From the NCBI RefSeq assembly GCF_021869535.1, contig NW_026262723.1, forward strand, positions 84,508,324 to 84,572,323: a stretch of DNA of 64,000 nucleotides, read 5' to 3'. The stretch is from Mytilus californianus. Taxonomy: Eukaryota; Mollusca; Bivalvia; Mytilida; Mytilidae. The notes below the pieces were generated by a model. That model searched no databases. It was given only the letters and a program-made list of their open reading frames with translations, and was not told the origin of the DNA. Below, piece by piece: positions 11,901-24,189 of the stretch; the first letter of the stretch is position 1, and every line of letters begins with the position of its first letter. Position numbers and translations under genes: made by a program.

Positions 11901-13298
11901 TCCTTTATAATTGAGAAGCATTTCTAGTTAACTACATATCTACCTATCTACCCTTTTATCTGAAATGTGATCGCGAAGAAATTAATACGTCAAAATAGTG
12001 CATGACACGATAAGATAATAAATGGAAACCGACCCATATTGGACATGTTTATAGTTATCATTTCAGTGTTTTCGGACATTTCTACGAAATATAGACTTCT
12101 GCTTCCTTGTATATGACGTACAAACATCACGGTTTTCTTAACTCTGTTTAATCTTTGCGTTTCAGTCCAATTCAAACTCGAATGCCGTATGTTGCCCCTT
12201 GGCAGATCTTATTACGATTGCCTTGCTTCCCTGTAGTTGACAAGTAAATGAATTGTTGAGTACGAAAACACAATAACATGAAAAAACATCTATGAAACAT
12301 GAATTAAATATGAATAAAAAAAGATATCGGTATGTTTGTGTCACAGCTAGGATTGTGTTTTCACACTTTCACATTTATTATAATTTGGACGCAGAAAACA
12401 GTTCATTATTAAAAAGTAAGTAAAATAAAACAGCTACTAGTATATCATGTTTAGATACGCGCAATACAGAAATAAATTTAAAAAAAAAAACTAAAGGGTC
12501 TCATCTTTTTTTTTTCTCTAGAATTTCATAAAACTATTGAGAGTGTATATATACTATACCTTATGTCCTTTCTTTCAAACCATCTATCTTCAAATCGTTA
12601 ATGTTAAAAATAGTCAACTGAGTGTTTTCTGTGTTTTCAAAAGTTAAGTTGCCAAATATAAAGATTTATTGTATAAGGTATGATTCCACTTACACGAATT
12701 TGATTGAAAATGATATCTTGCATTAAAATTTTCACGGTAATGTTATCACGAAGAAAAAAACGGCATATTTTATATTATAGTAATAAACGTTAGACATCAA
12801 CTGCATAAAAGGCTCCATGCTTGAGACAGGCACAAATTGAATATGGTGGGGTACAAAACACACACTCACAAATTCAGGTGGTACATCGTCAATAGTTGTC
12901 TTAAGTCATATGTTATTTTTGTTAGTTGAATCATTGTATATTGAGGCGAATCTTTATTTGTTTTTATCTAAATGCGTTCACAACATTTTAAGACGATTTA
13001 GAGTAAGACATATTGTATAGACACCTGTCTATTGTTGAAGACTGGTATGTCTTTTGTTTGTTTGTGTCTTATTTGTTATAATAATGATAAACAATTAATA
13101 AACATGTACGAAAATTTCATATCAATTGATAAATCGCAGTTGAATACCGATTGTTTGTAAATGGTTATGTCAAAGAATGTTTATGTAAATATTGGTCGGC
13201 ATATAAAGCATAATAGATAAACCCACACGGGAGAGAGAAACAATTATACTTTTTTTCAAACATGGAAGTAAATTCAAAGTGTTTATTTATTTTTTCAG
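8909..13298. other. Long intergenic region with two repeat scraps
   Basis: About 4.4 kb of AT-rich sequence without a supported gene. Short open frames (for example at 10677-10904 and 11514-11747) show no domain and no splice context. I see degenerate R1 pieces near 10065-10110 (- strand, ttttatagcttaccatacgg) and 12805-12860 (+ strand, cttgagacaggcaca). The far end must hold the promoter and at least one non-coding exon of gene A, because a splice acceptor precedes its ATG; I cannot locate them. Confidence 0.45.
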
Positions 13299-16200
13299 AT
13301 GTCACTCAAGGCATATATCAACGAAGCCAGTGATGTGCTTTTCCGTTTTGGTCTGTTTACCATTCCACATTCCTCTTCAACATTTACCATTTGTGCGGAT
13401 GAACATACTCAACAAAAAATGTTTCAATACCTTGGTGAATTCGAAGAGACGGACGAAAAGTGGAATTGTACTTTGTTATCTGTCTTAGAACACAAACTAT
13501 CAGAAGAAAGGCATGTTTGTTCACAACAGCTTCGCCAACAATCAAGTCAAATGCTGAAATTTCTCACAGGTACGTCTAAAACCGGGTGTTAAAACCTACG
13601 TCGTTTGGAGTGTTTAGTTTGCACAAAACTGGCGAGTGAAACATGCTTCATAGTGTCTGCATATTTTTGAGAGCACATCGTTATCATATTGACATGATAG
13701 TAATCGCCCAATCTGGTTAAAGTCACAAATAAAGTGTTTGTTATTCCGATAAGAAACGTTCTCAGTCACACTTGCAGCCGAATTACCCCAGGCATTAGCA
13801 TTTTAAAGCAGTTTGTATATTTTTTTACGAAAACTAGGCATGCACGCTAAATAATGGATAAATTATGCCAAAACTGTACTTTCCGATGTAATACTCTTGT
13901 GAATTGGTCAAAAACAGTATTTTTGTATAGGTGGTGTGGTACACTTTCTGAATAAAAGCTGTTTTGACCACACTTTGTTTGAAAAGCTGCTTTAAAGTAT
14001 AACCAAAAACTGATTTTTTGAAACAGAACAAAAGCAATTCAGAAAACTTTTAAAACAAAGTAAAGTAAACATCGACTTGAGCGTTCACAATCCCGTTTAT
14101 TTCAGCGCCTAACATATGAATTTTTTATGGAAAAGAAACAGCAATATTTTACATTACCTGCGACATTATAAATGTAAAACTAACGAACTGAATTTGAAGG
14201 TGATCTTGGTCTATCAATTTTTTTTCCGTTTAAAACGTATTCAATAGTTAGTTTCTATCAGATTTTAAAACCATGATTTTAGGAATATATATGAATGGAC
14301 TTCTAATAATTGGAAATTTCGAAAAAAGACAAACAATTTAAAAAGGAACGAAGAAAACTATTAGTTTATTATGCAGTTCCCCCGGTGAGGATCCAGGATT
14401 TTGAAAATAGGGGCATCCTATCGTTAGGAGTGATACTTGTACAAAGTTTAAGCATTTATCATATATGAAGCATCATAAGGGGTATCACTGACGGCCTGCG
14501 CCCCCCCCCCCCCCCCCCCCTAAATTCGTCTCAGGAAATCATTATTATTTAAGTCTCACATTTTTGTATTTTTTACAGATTTTGCAGCTGGTAAAACACA
14601 AGAGACAAAACGTTCGTCATTTTTGTTATACCAGCTTTTGTGTCATGTTTGTGGATCATCCGATGCTGTTGATGGAACGCGCCTACTTTATGCAGTATTA
14701 GATGATTGTACGAAAGTAAGTTGTCAGTATACAAATGTCAGTAGTGGTAGCCGAGCAGAGGGAGTGCATATACCAGACTGTGATTATGATATCATGACTA
14801 TCCTGGAACAAATCGTCGTGTATGCCGTTGGTTATATAGTCGATGACTCAAAACCTTCATTAATTTGTAATACAGAAAACTCTTATCCAGGATTTGCACA
14901 TTTGATTATTCCACCTGGAAGTCGTTTTTCGGAGGATTTGAATAGTGTCTGGGGAGTCGAATCCGTTAACGGTCCCGTTGTATCAAACAGGCGGTTTAAA
15001 GAGTATTTCATGAGCAATTATCGGGATAAAAATGTCCGTATTCATGGGCCGTGCATATCACCAGAAGATGATTCCGCTGAATGGCGTCTTTCGTTCTCAT
15101 TGGCAGAGAGAGAACTGATTCATTCGTGGAATCATACACAAGTATTGTGTTATGTATTTTTCAAGTACATCAAGAAAGATTTGATGGCGTTCTTGCCATT
15201 TGGAAAACTTATTTGCTCATATTTCATTAAAACGACATTGTTTTGGCTCAGCGAAGAGCAATCACAAAAAGAGTGGAATCCTAACAATATTCTTGCATGT
15301 TTTCATGAACTTCAAAAGCGTCTCATGTACTGGTTAAGGTATGGTTTCTGTCCGCATTATTTTATACCAGAGAATAATCTGTTCGATGGGATACTAAATG
15401 ATGCATCCAGAATGATTTTAGAAAACGCAATAAAAAACCTTTTAACCCTTGTATTACGCAGCACTCACTATGGTGACGCATTTAAAACTTTTCATTTTCA
15501 TCAGCTGCGAAGGTATTCTACATCAGACACAACATTTGTGGAAAAGAAGATTGCAATTCTCTCATTTCTTAAGCTCTTTCGCTTAACATTAAAATCATCT
15601 ACTCTAAAACAAATTCGTGCAATCCTATCAAAGTCTTTGCGTCGACTGCTAAAACAGAATCAATCATACTTTCCTAAAGGGATTTATTTATTAGCAGTTT
15701 GCTATGCAAATCAAATATATGCCGAAAGGTTAAGTTTAGACTCACAAAATAACAAAGAAAGGTATGTATCTCACAAAAACATCATGTCACGTTTAATAAT
15801 TGGTACAAATTCAGACGCAATAGCTGGCTGGTCACTGGTAGCAATGTATTTTTGCAAAATTAAACAATATGGTATTGCACTACACCTCATAGAAAAAATC
15901 TTGCAAAAGTGTTCGAAAGAAAATAAACAGTTACTAACCTTTGTCGACAATATGGAGATGATGAGATATTTTGCTGTTAAAGCTGGAACAAAATGGTACA
16001 CACGTCAATCGTTTTTACAAAGTACGAAGAACTTATGCATGGATTTAATATATCAAACACCAACTTCTTCGTGGCTGTTAGAAGAATTCTTAATAGATAC
16101 TGGATTCCAATGTTGGAGAGTCCATCCTGTGATATTCACACAATTTCTGCACTTTGTCATTTTCAATAGAACCGGGAAAATAACAAGAAGAGATCGAGCT

Positions 16201-16368
16201 ATACGGGATATTATAATTTCAAACCGAGAAAGTCGTATTCCAGGTTTCTATAGAGAACGGCTTACTACGTTCATACTACTGACGATAGCTTACAAATTAA
16301 TGAATGATGAACTGGCCGCTGAATACTGGTTGTCCCATGCCTACAGATTTGGGAAGAAATTTTTTTGA
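13299..16368 (+). CDS. Mab-21/cGLR family protein, gene A (two exons)
   Basis: Joined exons 13299-13569 and 14579-16368 encode about 686 residues. The donor is cag|gtacgt, the acceptor ttttacag, and the intron is phase 1. An acceptor (tttttcag) directly precedes the ATG, so a 5' non-coding exon, or an unseen coding one, lies upstream. The nucleotidyltransferase core shows SSGSRAEG (GS at residues 147-148) and CDYDIMTIL (D159 and D161). Then come NRRFKEYF, IHGPCIS and the C-terminal half with EWRLSFSLAERELI, LCYVFFKYIKKDL, RLMYWLRYGFCPHYF and a helical repeat-rich end. Compared with gene B, 58 residues are missing between IHGPCIS and EWR (junction at 15060/15061), including the VDHLFCF strand that probably carries the third catalytic acid. 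It may therefore be inactive as an enzyme but could still bind a ligand. Family members sense nucleic acid and signal through cyclic dinucleotides. A polyadenylation signal AATAAA lies at 16587. Confidence 0.85.
13570..14578 (+). other. Intron of gene A
   Basis: A 1009-bp phase-1 intron with a GT donor at 13570 and an AG acceptor at 14577-14578. It includes a homopolymer run of C at about 14503-14520. The intron position and phase match those of gene B, whose intron is only 341 bp. Confidence 0.8.
14503..14520 (+). repeat. Poly-C tract in the gene A intron
   Basis: About 18 C in a row, 58 bp upstream of the splice acceptor. Similar C runs occur near 43099 and 46372. The length is likely to vary between alleles and be hard to sequence. 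Confidence 0.85.
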
Positions 16369-17487
16369 TATATTTACTGTTATAACAATTGCGATGAGTT
16401 ATATACGTTTTCTCTAATTTTTTTAACCCTTTCTGGACACATTGTTTAAAACAAATTTAATCAACGTGAGGTTGTCGATGAGGTCATAACCTTTATCGGC
16501 TCTCTGGATAATTGACATTTTTTTATTTGTATGACGTGGAAATCAGGAAAGTGGAAGTCAGTCGAAGGATATTTTCGTTGATCAAAAATAAAAACATTAT
16601 TTGATAATCATTAGAGAAACAGATTCTTACATACTTACTCGATGATTATCGGATTTTATCAAATCGAGATAGTTAAATTATCGAATTTTAATGTCCGAAC
16701 CCCGGTACCAATGTAAGAATCTATATATATTGCCGTACAGCTGATGAAATTAAAATCATATGACACTTCAAATTTAGTTGAAAAAGTTTCATATACTTGC
16801 ACGGCTAATATTTATAATAAAACACGTGTACATTTTTTTAAAAGAAAATCCTATATCTTAACAAAATCTTCAGAAATTTACTGCTATTCAATTGTTGTCT
16901 TACTCTAATTCCTTGATATCTTTTCTGTATGCAGTGACCTCTCGTTAATTTTTCCACAACTGTCGGTTTGTTCTGTTATCTCATCTGTGCCTGCAGTATA
17001 CAGGTGAACTGTTTTCTAAATCTATTAATTCCTCCAAAACCGATGATAGGGTCGTCTTCAACTTGAACATAGAATTATGTCTTTGCATTTGGGTCCTGTT
17101 AATAGCGCGTAGAAAAATTGTGTCATGATTTGAGCTCTTTTTTCCGTTTCGTACAACCAATTTGATCAGAAGCACAGAATACAGAGAAAAACAATAAAGA
17201 ACAAATGACTTGATACAATTTGGGTCAAACTACGCTCATTATTCATCCATAAATCAACACACAATGTGTAACTTTCACATGATAATTTGATCTTATAAAG
17301 AAATATCAGGCGGTATATATATGCAAGGTACACATAACTGTTGGTTGCACACTGCCTCTAAAGAAACTGACCAGAGAAATCACCCTTTTAAGGTTCGAGG
17401 GGTATCTTAATACCTCAGTGCTTTTCAACTTCAAATTTGATTTTATTCGAGTGTTACTGATAATTATTTTGAAGACGAAAACGCATG
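16369..17487. other. 3' flank of gene A and intergenic DNA
   Basis: Holds the probable 3' UTR of gene A with an AATAAA at 16587-16592. The rest is AT-rich, with no coding frame or repeat that I recognise. Confidence 0.5.
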
Positions 17488-17705
17488 TAGGTTTTGGAAT
17501 TTTGATATTTATCCTTATGGCAGATTCATGGGCGACGAATAACAAAACATTTGTTGATTATCTCCGCCGCTTCATGGAGCGCAATGATCATGTAAACTTA
17601 GTTATAATCTAATAATGTCACAATTTTCATTAGATAAAAACAGTAGACAATGAGTTTAGCAGGCTATTGGAGTTTTTTGTGAAATTTAAAAAAAAACAAA
17701 TTATA
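17488..17705 (+). repeat. R5 duplicated segment with signal-peptide-like frame, copy 1
   Basis: A segment of about 215 bp repeated at 32690-32905 in the same orientation. Both copies can be read as a hydrophobic stretch, FGILIFILMADSWATN in this copy, followed by a short polar part with TFV and MER-DH. The hydrophobic run ending in SWA resembles a secretion signal. The frame ends soon after, at 17610. It may be an orphan exon that was copied twice, or an uncharacterised repeat. No splice sites were convincing. Confidence 0.5.
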
Positions 17706-17714
17706 AGACTGCTA

Positions 17715-18560
17715 TCTGAAGTCTATATATAAAAATACGGCAATGTGATATGATTGTCAATGAGACAACTATCCACCAAAGTTCAAATGAAGTGGATTTA
17801 AGCAATTATAGGTAAACGTACGCCTTTCAACAATGAGAAAAACCCATACCATATAGTCGGCTACAAAAGGCCCCGATATGAAAAATCTGAAACAATTCAA
17901 TTGAGAAGAAGACTAACAGCCTAATTTATAACAAAACAATTTACGAAAAACAAATATGACAGACATGAACCAACGTCAACCACTGAACTACATGCTCCTG
18001 CTTCGGACGGGCACATAAAGAATGTGGCGGGGTTACACATGTTTGTGAGCGCTCAACCCTCCCCTTAACCTGGGACAGTGGTGCAACAGCACAACATAAG
18101 AACAAACTATAAAAATCAGTTGAAAAAGGCTGAACTCATCAGATCAATACAAAGAAAAACATCAAACAAAAACACAGACAGGACGTGGCAGGGTATATAT
18201 CCATCCCTCATCCGTAACAACAAAAATACACGAAGTACAGGTCTGAGAGTACTCGTAGTTACTGACAGCTATTTCAAAGCCAATAACAACTAATAAAAAA
18301 TAATCATGTATCTAAGACTAAAATATCAATCAGTACACATCCAACATCCAATGAATTTAGTGTAAAGACTCATTAACAGTCAGAGAAAAACATGACCTTG
18401 TGCAATGCCAAAATAAAGGTATCGACAGATTGTTGAACCGTGAAATTACATATGTGTAATATTTAGTATGGTTTTAATTTACAATATGTATACCAATAAA
18501 AACAATATTCAAAGATTTAATTACAGTGTTGAATTGGTAACCTTTTAGAATAAGTTTATT
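17715..18560 (+). repeat. Dispersed repeat R1, longest copy
   Basis: Starts around the gattgtcaatgagacaacta block, then gtacgcctttcaacaatgag, acccataccatatagtcg, caaccactgaactacatgct, a gggttacacatg block and a ccccttaacctgggacagt block. The tail has cttgtgcaatgccaaaat and a block shared with 1655-1700. The match to the - strand copy at 1655-2345 extends over the whole unit, so this copy defines the family best. No long frame exists. It is presumably non-autonomous. Confidence 0.75.
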
Positions 18561-18954
18561 TAAAGGATTGATAAGTTTACCCATGATCGTATCTAAATTT
18601 CCGGGCTCGATTAACAACATCACCGTAAAATTCAGGATGTGCTATTCCGTTTGAAATAAGTTTTCTACAGGTACATGTACAGCCAAACTTGCAAACCAAA
18701 ACTATATCAAATGTATATTTGTAGTTAAAATGTCAGTCCGCAGGAAGAAAGCCCCTAAGTTAACAACATATATTGATATGTCTTTGTGCGTTATTTTGGG
18801 CTTATTGTTCTGTTGTTCTGTTGATACATTCAGATTTTATTAAGTTGGTTGCAAAAGACTATTACAAGAATTACTTTTTCAAAAAGTCTGTTGTAAATGT
18901 GACCTTCTAAAATAGTTATATCGTTAATACAATGTTTACGTTAATTGTGTTTAC
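18561..18954. other. Intergenic, nothing recognised
   Basis: Short non-coding stretch between repeat R1 and the outer B repeat of element N1. I see no exon or repeat in it. Confidence 0.45.
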
Positions 18955-19136
18955 GCTTCTCATATGCGAACTATTGATGCTTGCGAAACAGTTGTTGACA
19001 GGAAATTCGACGTGACCTGTTCTATCAACTGTAGTATTACTAATGAAATGTGAGTTGTAAGTTGATAGAACTTGGGGGATAAATATTGTCATTTAAAAGA
19101 CTGACCAGTGATAAAAAATGCAATGAATGGCAGTGC
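18955..19136 (-). repeat. N1 split repeat B2 (outer)
   Basis: About 180 bp matching 19858-20035: gcgaactattgatgcttgcg, a ttgacaggaaattcgacgtg block, an agaacttggg block and aaagactgaccagtgataaa. It forms the 3' end of the element on the - strand. Confidence 0.8.
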
Positions 19137-19223
19137 AGAGGTATTGCTGCGTAGCTGAGATCTCCCCGTCATATGCAGAATGAAGGCTGGCTGACAGGGG
19201 ACAGGCTGGTGGGAATATTTTTG

Positions 19224-19500
19224 GTTAGACAAGATCTGCTAACGAAACTGATCGAAACAAGAAGACAGCGTTATCTATCAAATTAATTTCAATAATACTT
19301 ATTTTAACGGCTATGATCTGACCGCTATCTGACTGCTAAGCTATAAATTCTCGACGAGACACAGAAACAAAAACAAACACCCGAAAGTCGTTATGGATCA
19401 TTAAGAGAAGAACTTCTCAAACGAGCAATAAAATGCAGCTGTCGAAACAATTATAAACCGAATTATATGCTATATATTCAAATAATTTAACATTTATAAC
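19224..19500 (-). repeat. N1 split repeat A2 (inner)
   Basis: About 275 bp nearly identical to 23347-23620, starting gttagacaagatctgctaac and containing cgaaacaagaagacagcgtt, a ttctcgacgagacacag block and an aagtcgttatggatcatt block. It lies between the two B copies, as expected for the 3' B-A-B cluster. Confidence 0.85.
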
Positions 19501-19857
19501 CACAACGTTTATCCAAGAAGGTATACCATAAATTAACTACGTTGTGACATAGTTAAGAACTCATTGATTATCGTCTGAAGGTTACAACTAGTATACACTT
19601 GTATTTAACCTTAATGACCTGTACCAAGTTAAGTAATGTTGTTTGTAATAAAGTGACTGGTGGTGCTATAACAGAGACAAAATGCCTGACTGAAAACGAA
19701 TAATTTCAACAGAAAAAACTGATAAATATAAAAGAAATATAAAATTTATTACAAAAAATTGAAATAATATAGTATTACCATTGGGAAATCATCTCAGCTA
19801 ATTTTGAAAATATTTTTCCGTCGAATTTCCTGAATCCTGAGCTGTTGTAAAGCGTAG

Positions 19858-20035
19858 TTTGCGCGAACTATTGATGCTTGCGAAACAGTGGTTGACAGGA
19901 AATTCGACGTGACCTGTCCTTTTAACTGTAGTTTTACTAATGAAAAGTGAGTTGTAAGATGATAGAACTTGGGAGTTAAAAAATTGTCATTTAAAAGACT
20001 GACCAGTGATAAAAAATGCAATGAATGGCCATTGC
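19858..20035 (-). repeat. N1 split repeat B1
   Basis: The inner B copy, matching 18955-19136. It lies just downstream of the recombinase gene on the - strand, with a non-coding stretch at 20036-20578 in between where only short frames are seen. Confidence 0.8.
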
Positions 20036-20578
20036 TCAGATTATATATGAGAACAAAAATATATATATGAGCTGAGTAATCCCCCAAGTTGTAAGATATT
20101 AAGTGAGGTGGAATTCAAAAGGGGGTATAAAGGGAGCCTTCAAGTCGCATGTGGTGAAAATGTAAGAGAGAGAGAAAAACAAACTGAATACACAAAATAT
20201 GATGCACAATAACATAACTGTAAAGTTTGAATGTATCTAGAAAAATAAAACAGCAACTCGTCACATGGCTGAATATTAAGAAAACTATAAAGTTCACATG
20301 TATTACTTTTCACGTTCCCTGCAGGCTCTAAATTGAAATACGCATTTCTCGACAAAAACTCAATGATGCAAGTTCCGTAAATTACAGTAAAATATAAGTC
20401 CACATGTATCAGGGGGAAAACTGCAACTCTTCGAACGGCTGAATATTCTATGAAATCGGTTAATTCGAATTCAAATAATTGTCACTATAGATAAGGCTTA
20501 AAGTTAAAATACATTGTTTCTTCTGCTAAACGATATTCATACATTCAAGTTCGATAATGTCCACATATCAAATATGAC

Positions 20579-21608
20579 TCAGATATTATTAGACAATGTC
20601 AAAGACTTCTGTGCTTTTCGAATCGTGTCCTTGGAAATACGAATATAACGACAATAACTGTCTGATGTCCACGGACCAAGTGTTTTGATAAGATGATCTT
20701 GAATATTAACAGATCCTGCCGATGTACTGGCACCAATTCTAAAGGAATGACCATAGTAAAAGCTTGAGTTGTACCTACAAATATCTAGTACATGTCTTAG
20801 ACTTCTGATGAAAAAGTCCCTGTCTAAAGCGCTACCATTCTCTTTGACAAACAATGGATCTGAAAAACAAAAAGATGCTTCTCTACCCTTCCTGATTTCG
20901 ATATACTTTTGAACAGCAGAGAAAGGACAAATGGTATTATCGGATTTGTGAAGCTGTATACTGACACCTTTACGAAAAGGATCTGTCTTTGAGGTTTTAA
21001 GGTGTAGAATAGCATAAGAATCGAGAATCTCAACATCCGTTACACTTAGATTTACAGTAGAATCAAAATGTTTTGAAATTGTAAATTCACCACATCTAAG
21101 AAATCCAAAAAAGGCTACTGTACAAGCTGTTTCTAACATACAATCAGTAAAGGTAGAGAAAAAACCTGCTCTAAGAGACTTGCAAATTCTCCCAAGTACC
21201 TGAAAATTAATAGGAAGACGTGGTTTTGGATTATGCTCTCCTTGTATACGTTTGACGGCGCGCATTACCATATTGAGTCTATGGAGTGTCGATTCATTTG
21301 TATAATCACACGGATGGTCACAGTTACTTTGGATATAATAAAACCGAATTCCACATAAGTACAATTTAATGGTTGTATGTAAAAGTCTCAAGTTTTTGTA
21401 ACAATGTGCGACAAAAATAAATCAAAATATCATCAGAAATCGGAGGCATGGGTTTACCTAACCAGACAACCCCGTTGCTAGCAAGAAATGCAGTATAAGC
21501 TCGATATCCAACTTTATAAGTCTGAGATGTTCTAGTTGATAACACATGTCGCCATAAATCCGACACTGTAGACTTTAATGCCACATTACTCGTGAGACTG
21601 GAGGGCAC
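20579..21608 (-). pseudogene. N1 tyrosine recombinase, frameshifted
   Basis: The N-terminal part is read at 21608-21366 (SAM-like DNA-binding part with SQTYKVGYRAYTAFL) and the catalytic part at 21391-20579. A frameshift near 21385-21410 separates them. The catalytic set of the family is visible: the first R in FFGFLRCGEFT, the HSFRIGAS box (H-x-x-R), LGPWTSDSY (the position of the second H/W) and the tyrosine in YCRYIRIS. The enzyme would integrate a circular DNA copy of the retroelement. The catalytic residues are intact, so the frameshift is probably the main defect. Confidence 0.8.
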
Positions 21609-21925
21609 TTGTGAGGTACTTTGTCTGCTAAAGGTGCAAGGATCTTGAAACGCTCTAAATGTAAACCAGAAAGAGAGTCACTGATATTATTCTGAACTCC
21701 AGGAACGTGTTCGGCGCGAAAACAAAAATTATTTTTACAGGCATAAAAAGTAAGAGTTCTCATAAGTTTCATTATCAATAAACATCTGGAACGACCTTTA
21801 TTAACAATATGTACGCTGGCTGCATTGTCACATCGAAATAAGATTCTTTTAGGAGTCCATGAATGACCCAATAAGATGGCTGCAACGACTATAGGATAAC
21901 GGTAACGGAAATTGTTACTAGTCAT
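21575..21925 (-). pseudogene. N1 RNase H domain, RT lost
   Basis: The frame holds RILFRCDNAASVHIVNKGRS and EHVPGVQNNISDSLS, the DIRS/Ngaro-type RNase H core with its Asp residues. It starts directly at the gag stop. No RT motif precedes it, so the whole polymerase and the start of the RNase H domain were deleted, with the junction near 21905-21925. In an intact element this domain is fused to the RT and removes the RNA strand. Confidence 0.75.
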
Positions 21926-23250
21926 TTTTTATCTTCGTTCATTGTTGTCGACCCTCTAGAAGATTTGTTCTTTTGAGTACCTTTGTTGCAGTTAAAGGCA
22001 GAATGAAAAGCGAAACAAGAACTGCAAATATGAGTCAAAGAACAACCCGGTCTGGCACATCCCCTTGTGGTGTTAAAATTATTGCAGATCTCTTTCCCAT
22101 CGGGAAAAACTCGTGTTCTGCCCCTCCTATCAACGCGATCGGAAGATGGTCTATTCTTCGGATAAGTATTACGTTCTACTGATTGAGAAGAAAGAGGGCA
22201 AAAATTTGTTCCGTGATCGATAGAGTAACAAAGTCTACAAACTTCTGGCTTTGCATGCAGAGCTGAAAGCGTAAGAATGTCATTGTTTTTTACTCCCCAG
22301 TCAAATTTAACTTTGAAATTACGAAGTGAAGTTGCAGCTTTGGTGGCATAAAGATTAGGATATTCATAAAATTTCTCACCGTAGCTAAATTCATTCTGTA
22401 AAATGTTAGCTAGGTAACAATCTAATCCTTCGCTGCGTTGAGGAAAAACCCTACACATGACGTGCTTTTATTTGCCAAACGCGCATACTAACTCTTTAAT
22501 AGTGAGCGATCTATGAAGCCGGATATCCTTTTTTCCTTGCAAATTAATTTCTAGACCACTGCTAGTAAGTAAAGTACTAGCTGCCTGAACGGATTCGTAA
22601 TCTTTCATTAGTAATCCGGCTAAATTAACGTCCCTACCTTCAATTATTTGCTTTTTATGCGCTGGTGAAATGAAATCCAAAAAGGGAACGGACGATGATG
22701 GCACTCCGTTAATAGTAGCTGTAGATGTGTTAAGGGTGGGATTTATCCCGCAATCGCTTTCACTAGGAGAAACAACGTACCATTTGTATAATGTAAACAC
22801 ATGATCATCTGCTGTGTGTACTTGATGAAACCTATTTCGTCTTGTATCTTGTATATTCTAAGAAAACTCCGCTGATAAAGGAGTATTAGAATTACTCCTG
22901 TTTGTATTAGAATTCATAGAATCCCTTAGTCCTATTACAGCTTCTGTTAAATTTCCTATCAGATGTGGAAGTTCATAAGACGAATGACTGGTCACAGTTT
23001 GTAAAGTTGGCGAGCCTTCCTGGTCTTCATTTGACAATTGTTCAGGGTCGGAAACTGATTTGAAATTATCAAAATAAATTTTTTGTAACACTGTTGTACT
23101 TAATTTTGAAGTAATGTTTATTCTAATATTTGTCAGTTCTTCCTTGAATTTCTTAACTGACAAAGACTAACAGTCACTTTCTTGTCTGTTGATTTCAATC
23201 GAATCCGGAGAAAACCGACTTGTAGATTTCCTTTTTCTCCGAGAAGTCAT
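21922..23250 (-). pseudogene. N1 gag, interrupted by stops
   Basis: The reading starts with ATG at 23250 (basic start MTSRRKRKSTS). It is interrupted by a TAG near 23168 and by the stops at 22858 and 22468. The middle part contains the gag core (FLDFISPAHKKQIIEGRDV, LAGLLMKDYESV). The last part has a CCHC-like knuckle, CRLCYSIDHGTNFC, and a second Cys-rich piece, CNNFNTTRGCARPGC. It ends in a basic tail. This protein would package the element RNA. The broken frame makes this copy inactive. Confidence 0.7.
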
Positions 23251-23346
23251 AGTGTAAAGTAATCCGTAAAAACATTCAAAAGTTAAAAACTAAACTTTAG
23301 ATATATATAAAAAGTGTTGTATTAATTCCAAATAATATTTTTATTG

Positions 23347-23620
23347 GTTAGACAAGAACTGCTAACGAAACTGATCGAAACAAGAAGACAGCGTTATCTA
23401 TCAAAATAATTTCAATTATAATTATTTTAACGGCTATGATCTGACCGCTATCTGACTGCTAAGCTATAAATTCTCGACGAGACACAGAAACAAAAACAAA
23501 CACCCGAAAGTCGTTATGGATCATTAAGAGAAGAACTTCTCAAACGAGCAATAAAATGCAACTGTCGAAACAATTATAAACCAAATTATATGCTATATAC
23601 TCAAATAATTTAACATTTGT
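23347..23620 (-). repeat. N1 split repeat A1 (5' end)
   Basis: The A copy at the 5' end of N1 on the - strand, matching 19224-19500 with only a few substitutions. The similarity ends at an aatttaacattt block, marking the element boundary near 23620. Confidence 0.85.
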
Positions 23621-24189
23621 TTTTGTAAACTACTAGAACCAATAATTTTGTGATAATTTCTCTACTTTCCCGGTACTTTTATGGGGACCCAAAGCAACAC
23701 ATATTTTATTCTTTATTGTAAGTGTTATATATTTGAGAATGGTTAGTCTAATAACTATGATAAATTTACTATGCGGACAAAAGGAAGCCGTAGATAGGTG
23801 AGGAGAAGAACATGACAGGTATATACATATACCGGTATACGGAAACAAACATTACACACACAACGGTATACAGACTGCTCAACCTGAACCCGTTTTAACC
23901 AGGATAAGAAATCAATTGAGTCGCAAGGATAAGATATAATCTATATGTTAGTGCTGTAAGAATGATGCTACATACGAATGGAAAGTTCTTTATTGGAAGT
24001 TCTTTATAGGAAAATGTAGGAGTTTTTTTAATCGTAAAGTTCTGCTCTCATTTAATCGTCGCTGTTAATTTCAATGTGAAGGCGAAGATGCGGAGCCAAC
24101 CTATTTGTCGTTGTTGTAACCTATTTCAAATAAAGATAGATATGTGCGATTAACAGTAACCAAACTTAATTCAAAGAAATCATAAATGT
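23621..24189. other. Intergenic, nothing recognised
   Basis: AT-rich DNA between N1 and the P2 tail. I found no supported frame or repeat. Confidence 0.45.

Larger units (their letters stand above)
18955..23620 (-). mobile_element. Ngaro/PAT-type tyrosine-recombinase retroelement N1
   Basis: Read on the - strand the order is: repeat A (23620-23347), gag, RNase H, tyrosine recombinase, repeat B (20035-19858), repeat A again (19500-19224) and repeat B again (19136-18955). This A-ORFs-B-A-B order is the split direct repeat layout of Ngaro and PAT elements, used to rebuild a circular intermediate that the recombinase integrates. The two A copies and the two B copies are very similar, so insertion was fairly recent. 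The reverse transcriptase region is missing between gag and RNase H, so the copy cannot be autonomous. The gag and recombinase also carry breaks. Confidence 0.85.

Noticed and set aside
20115-20403. Overlapping open frames on the - strand between the N1 recombinase and the B repeat
   Set aside because: No motif and no codon-like pattern. It is more likely the non-coding 3' part of N1.
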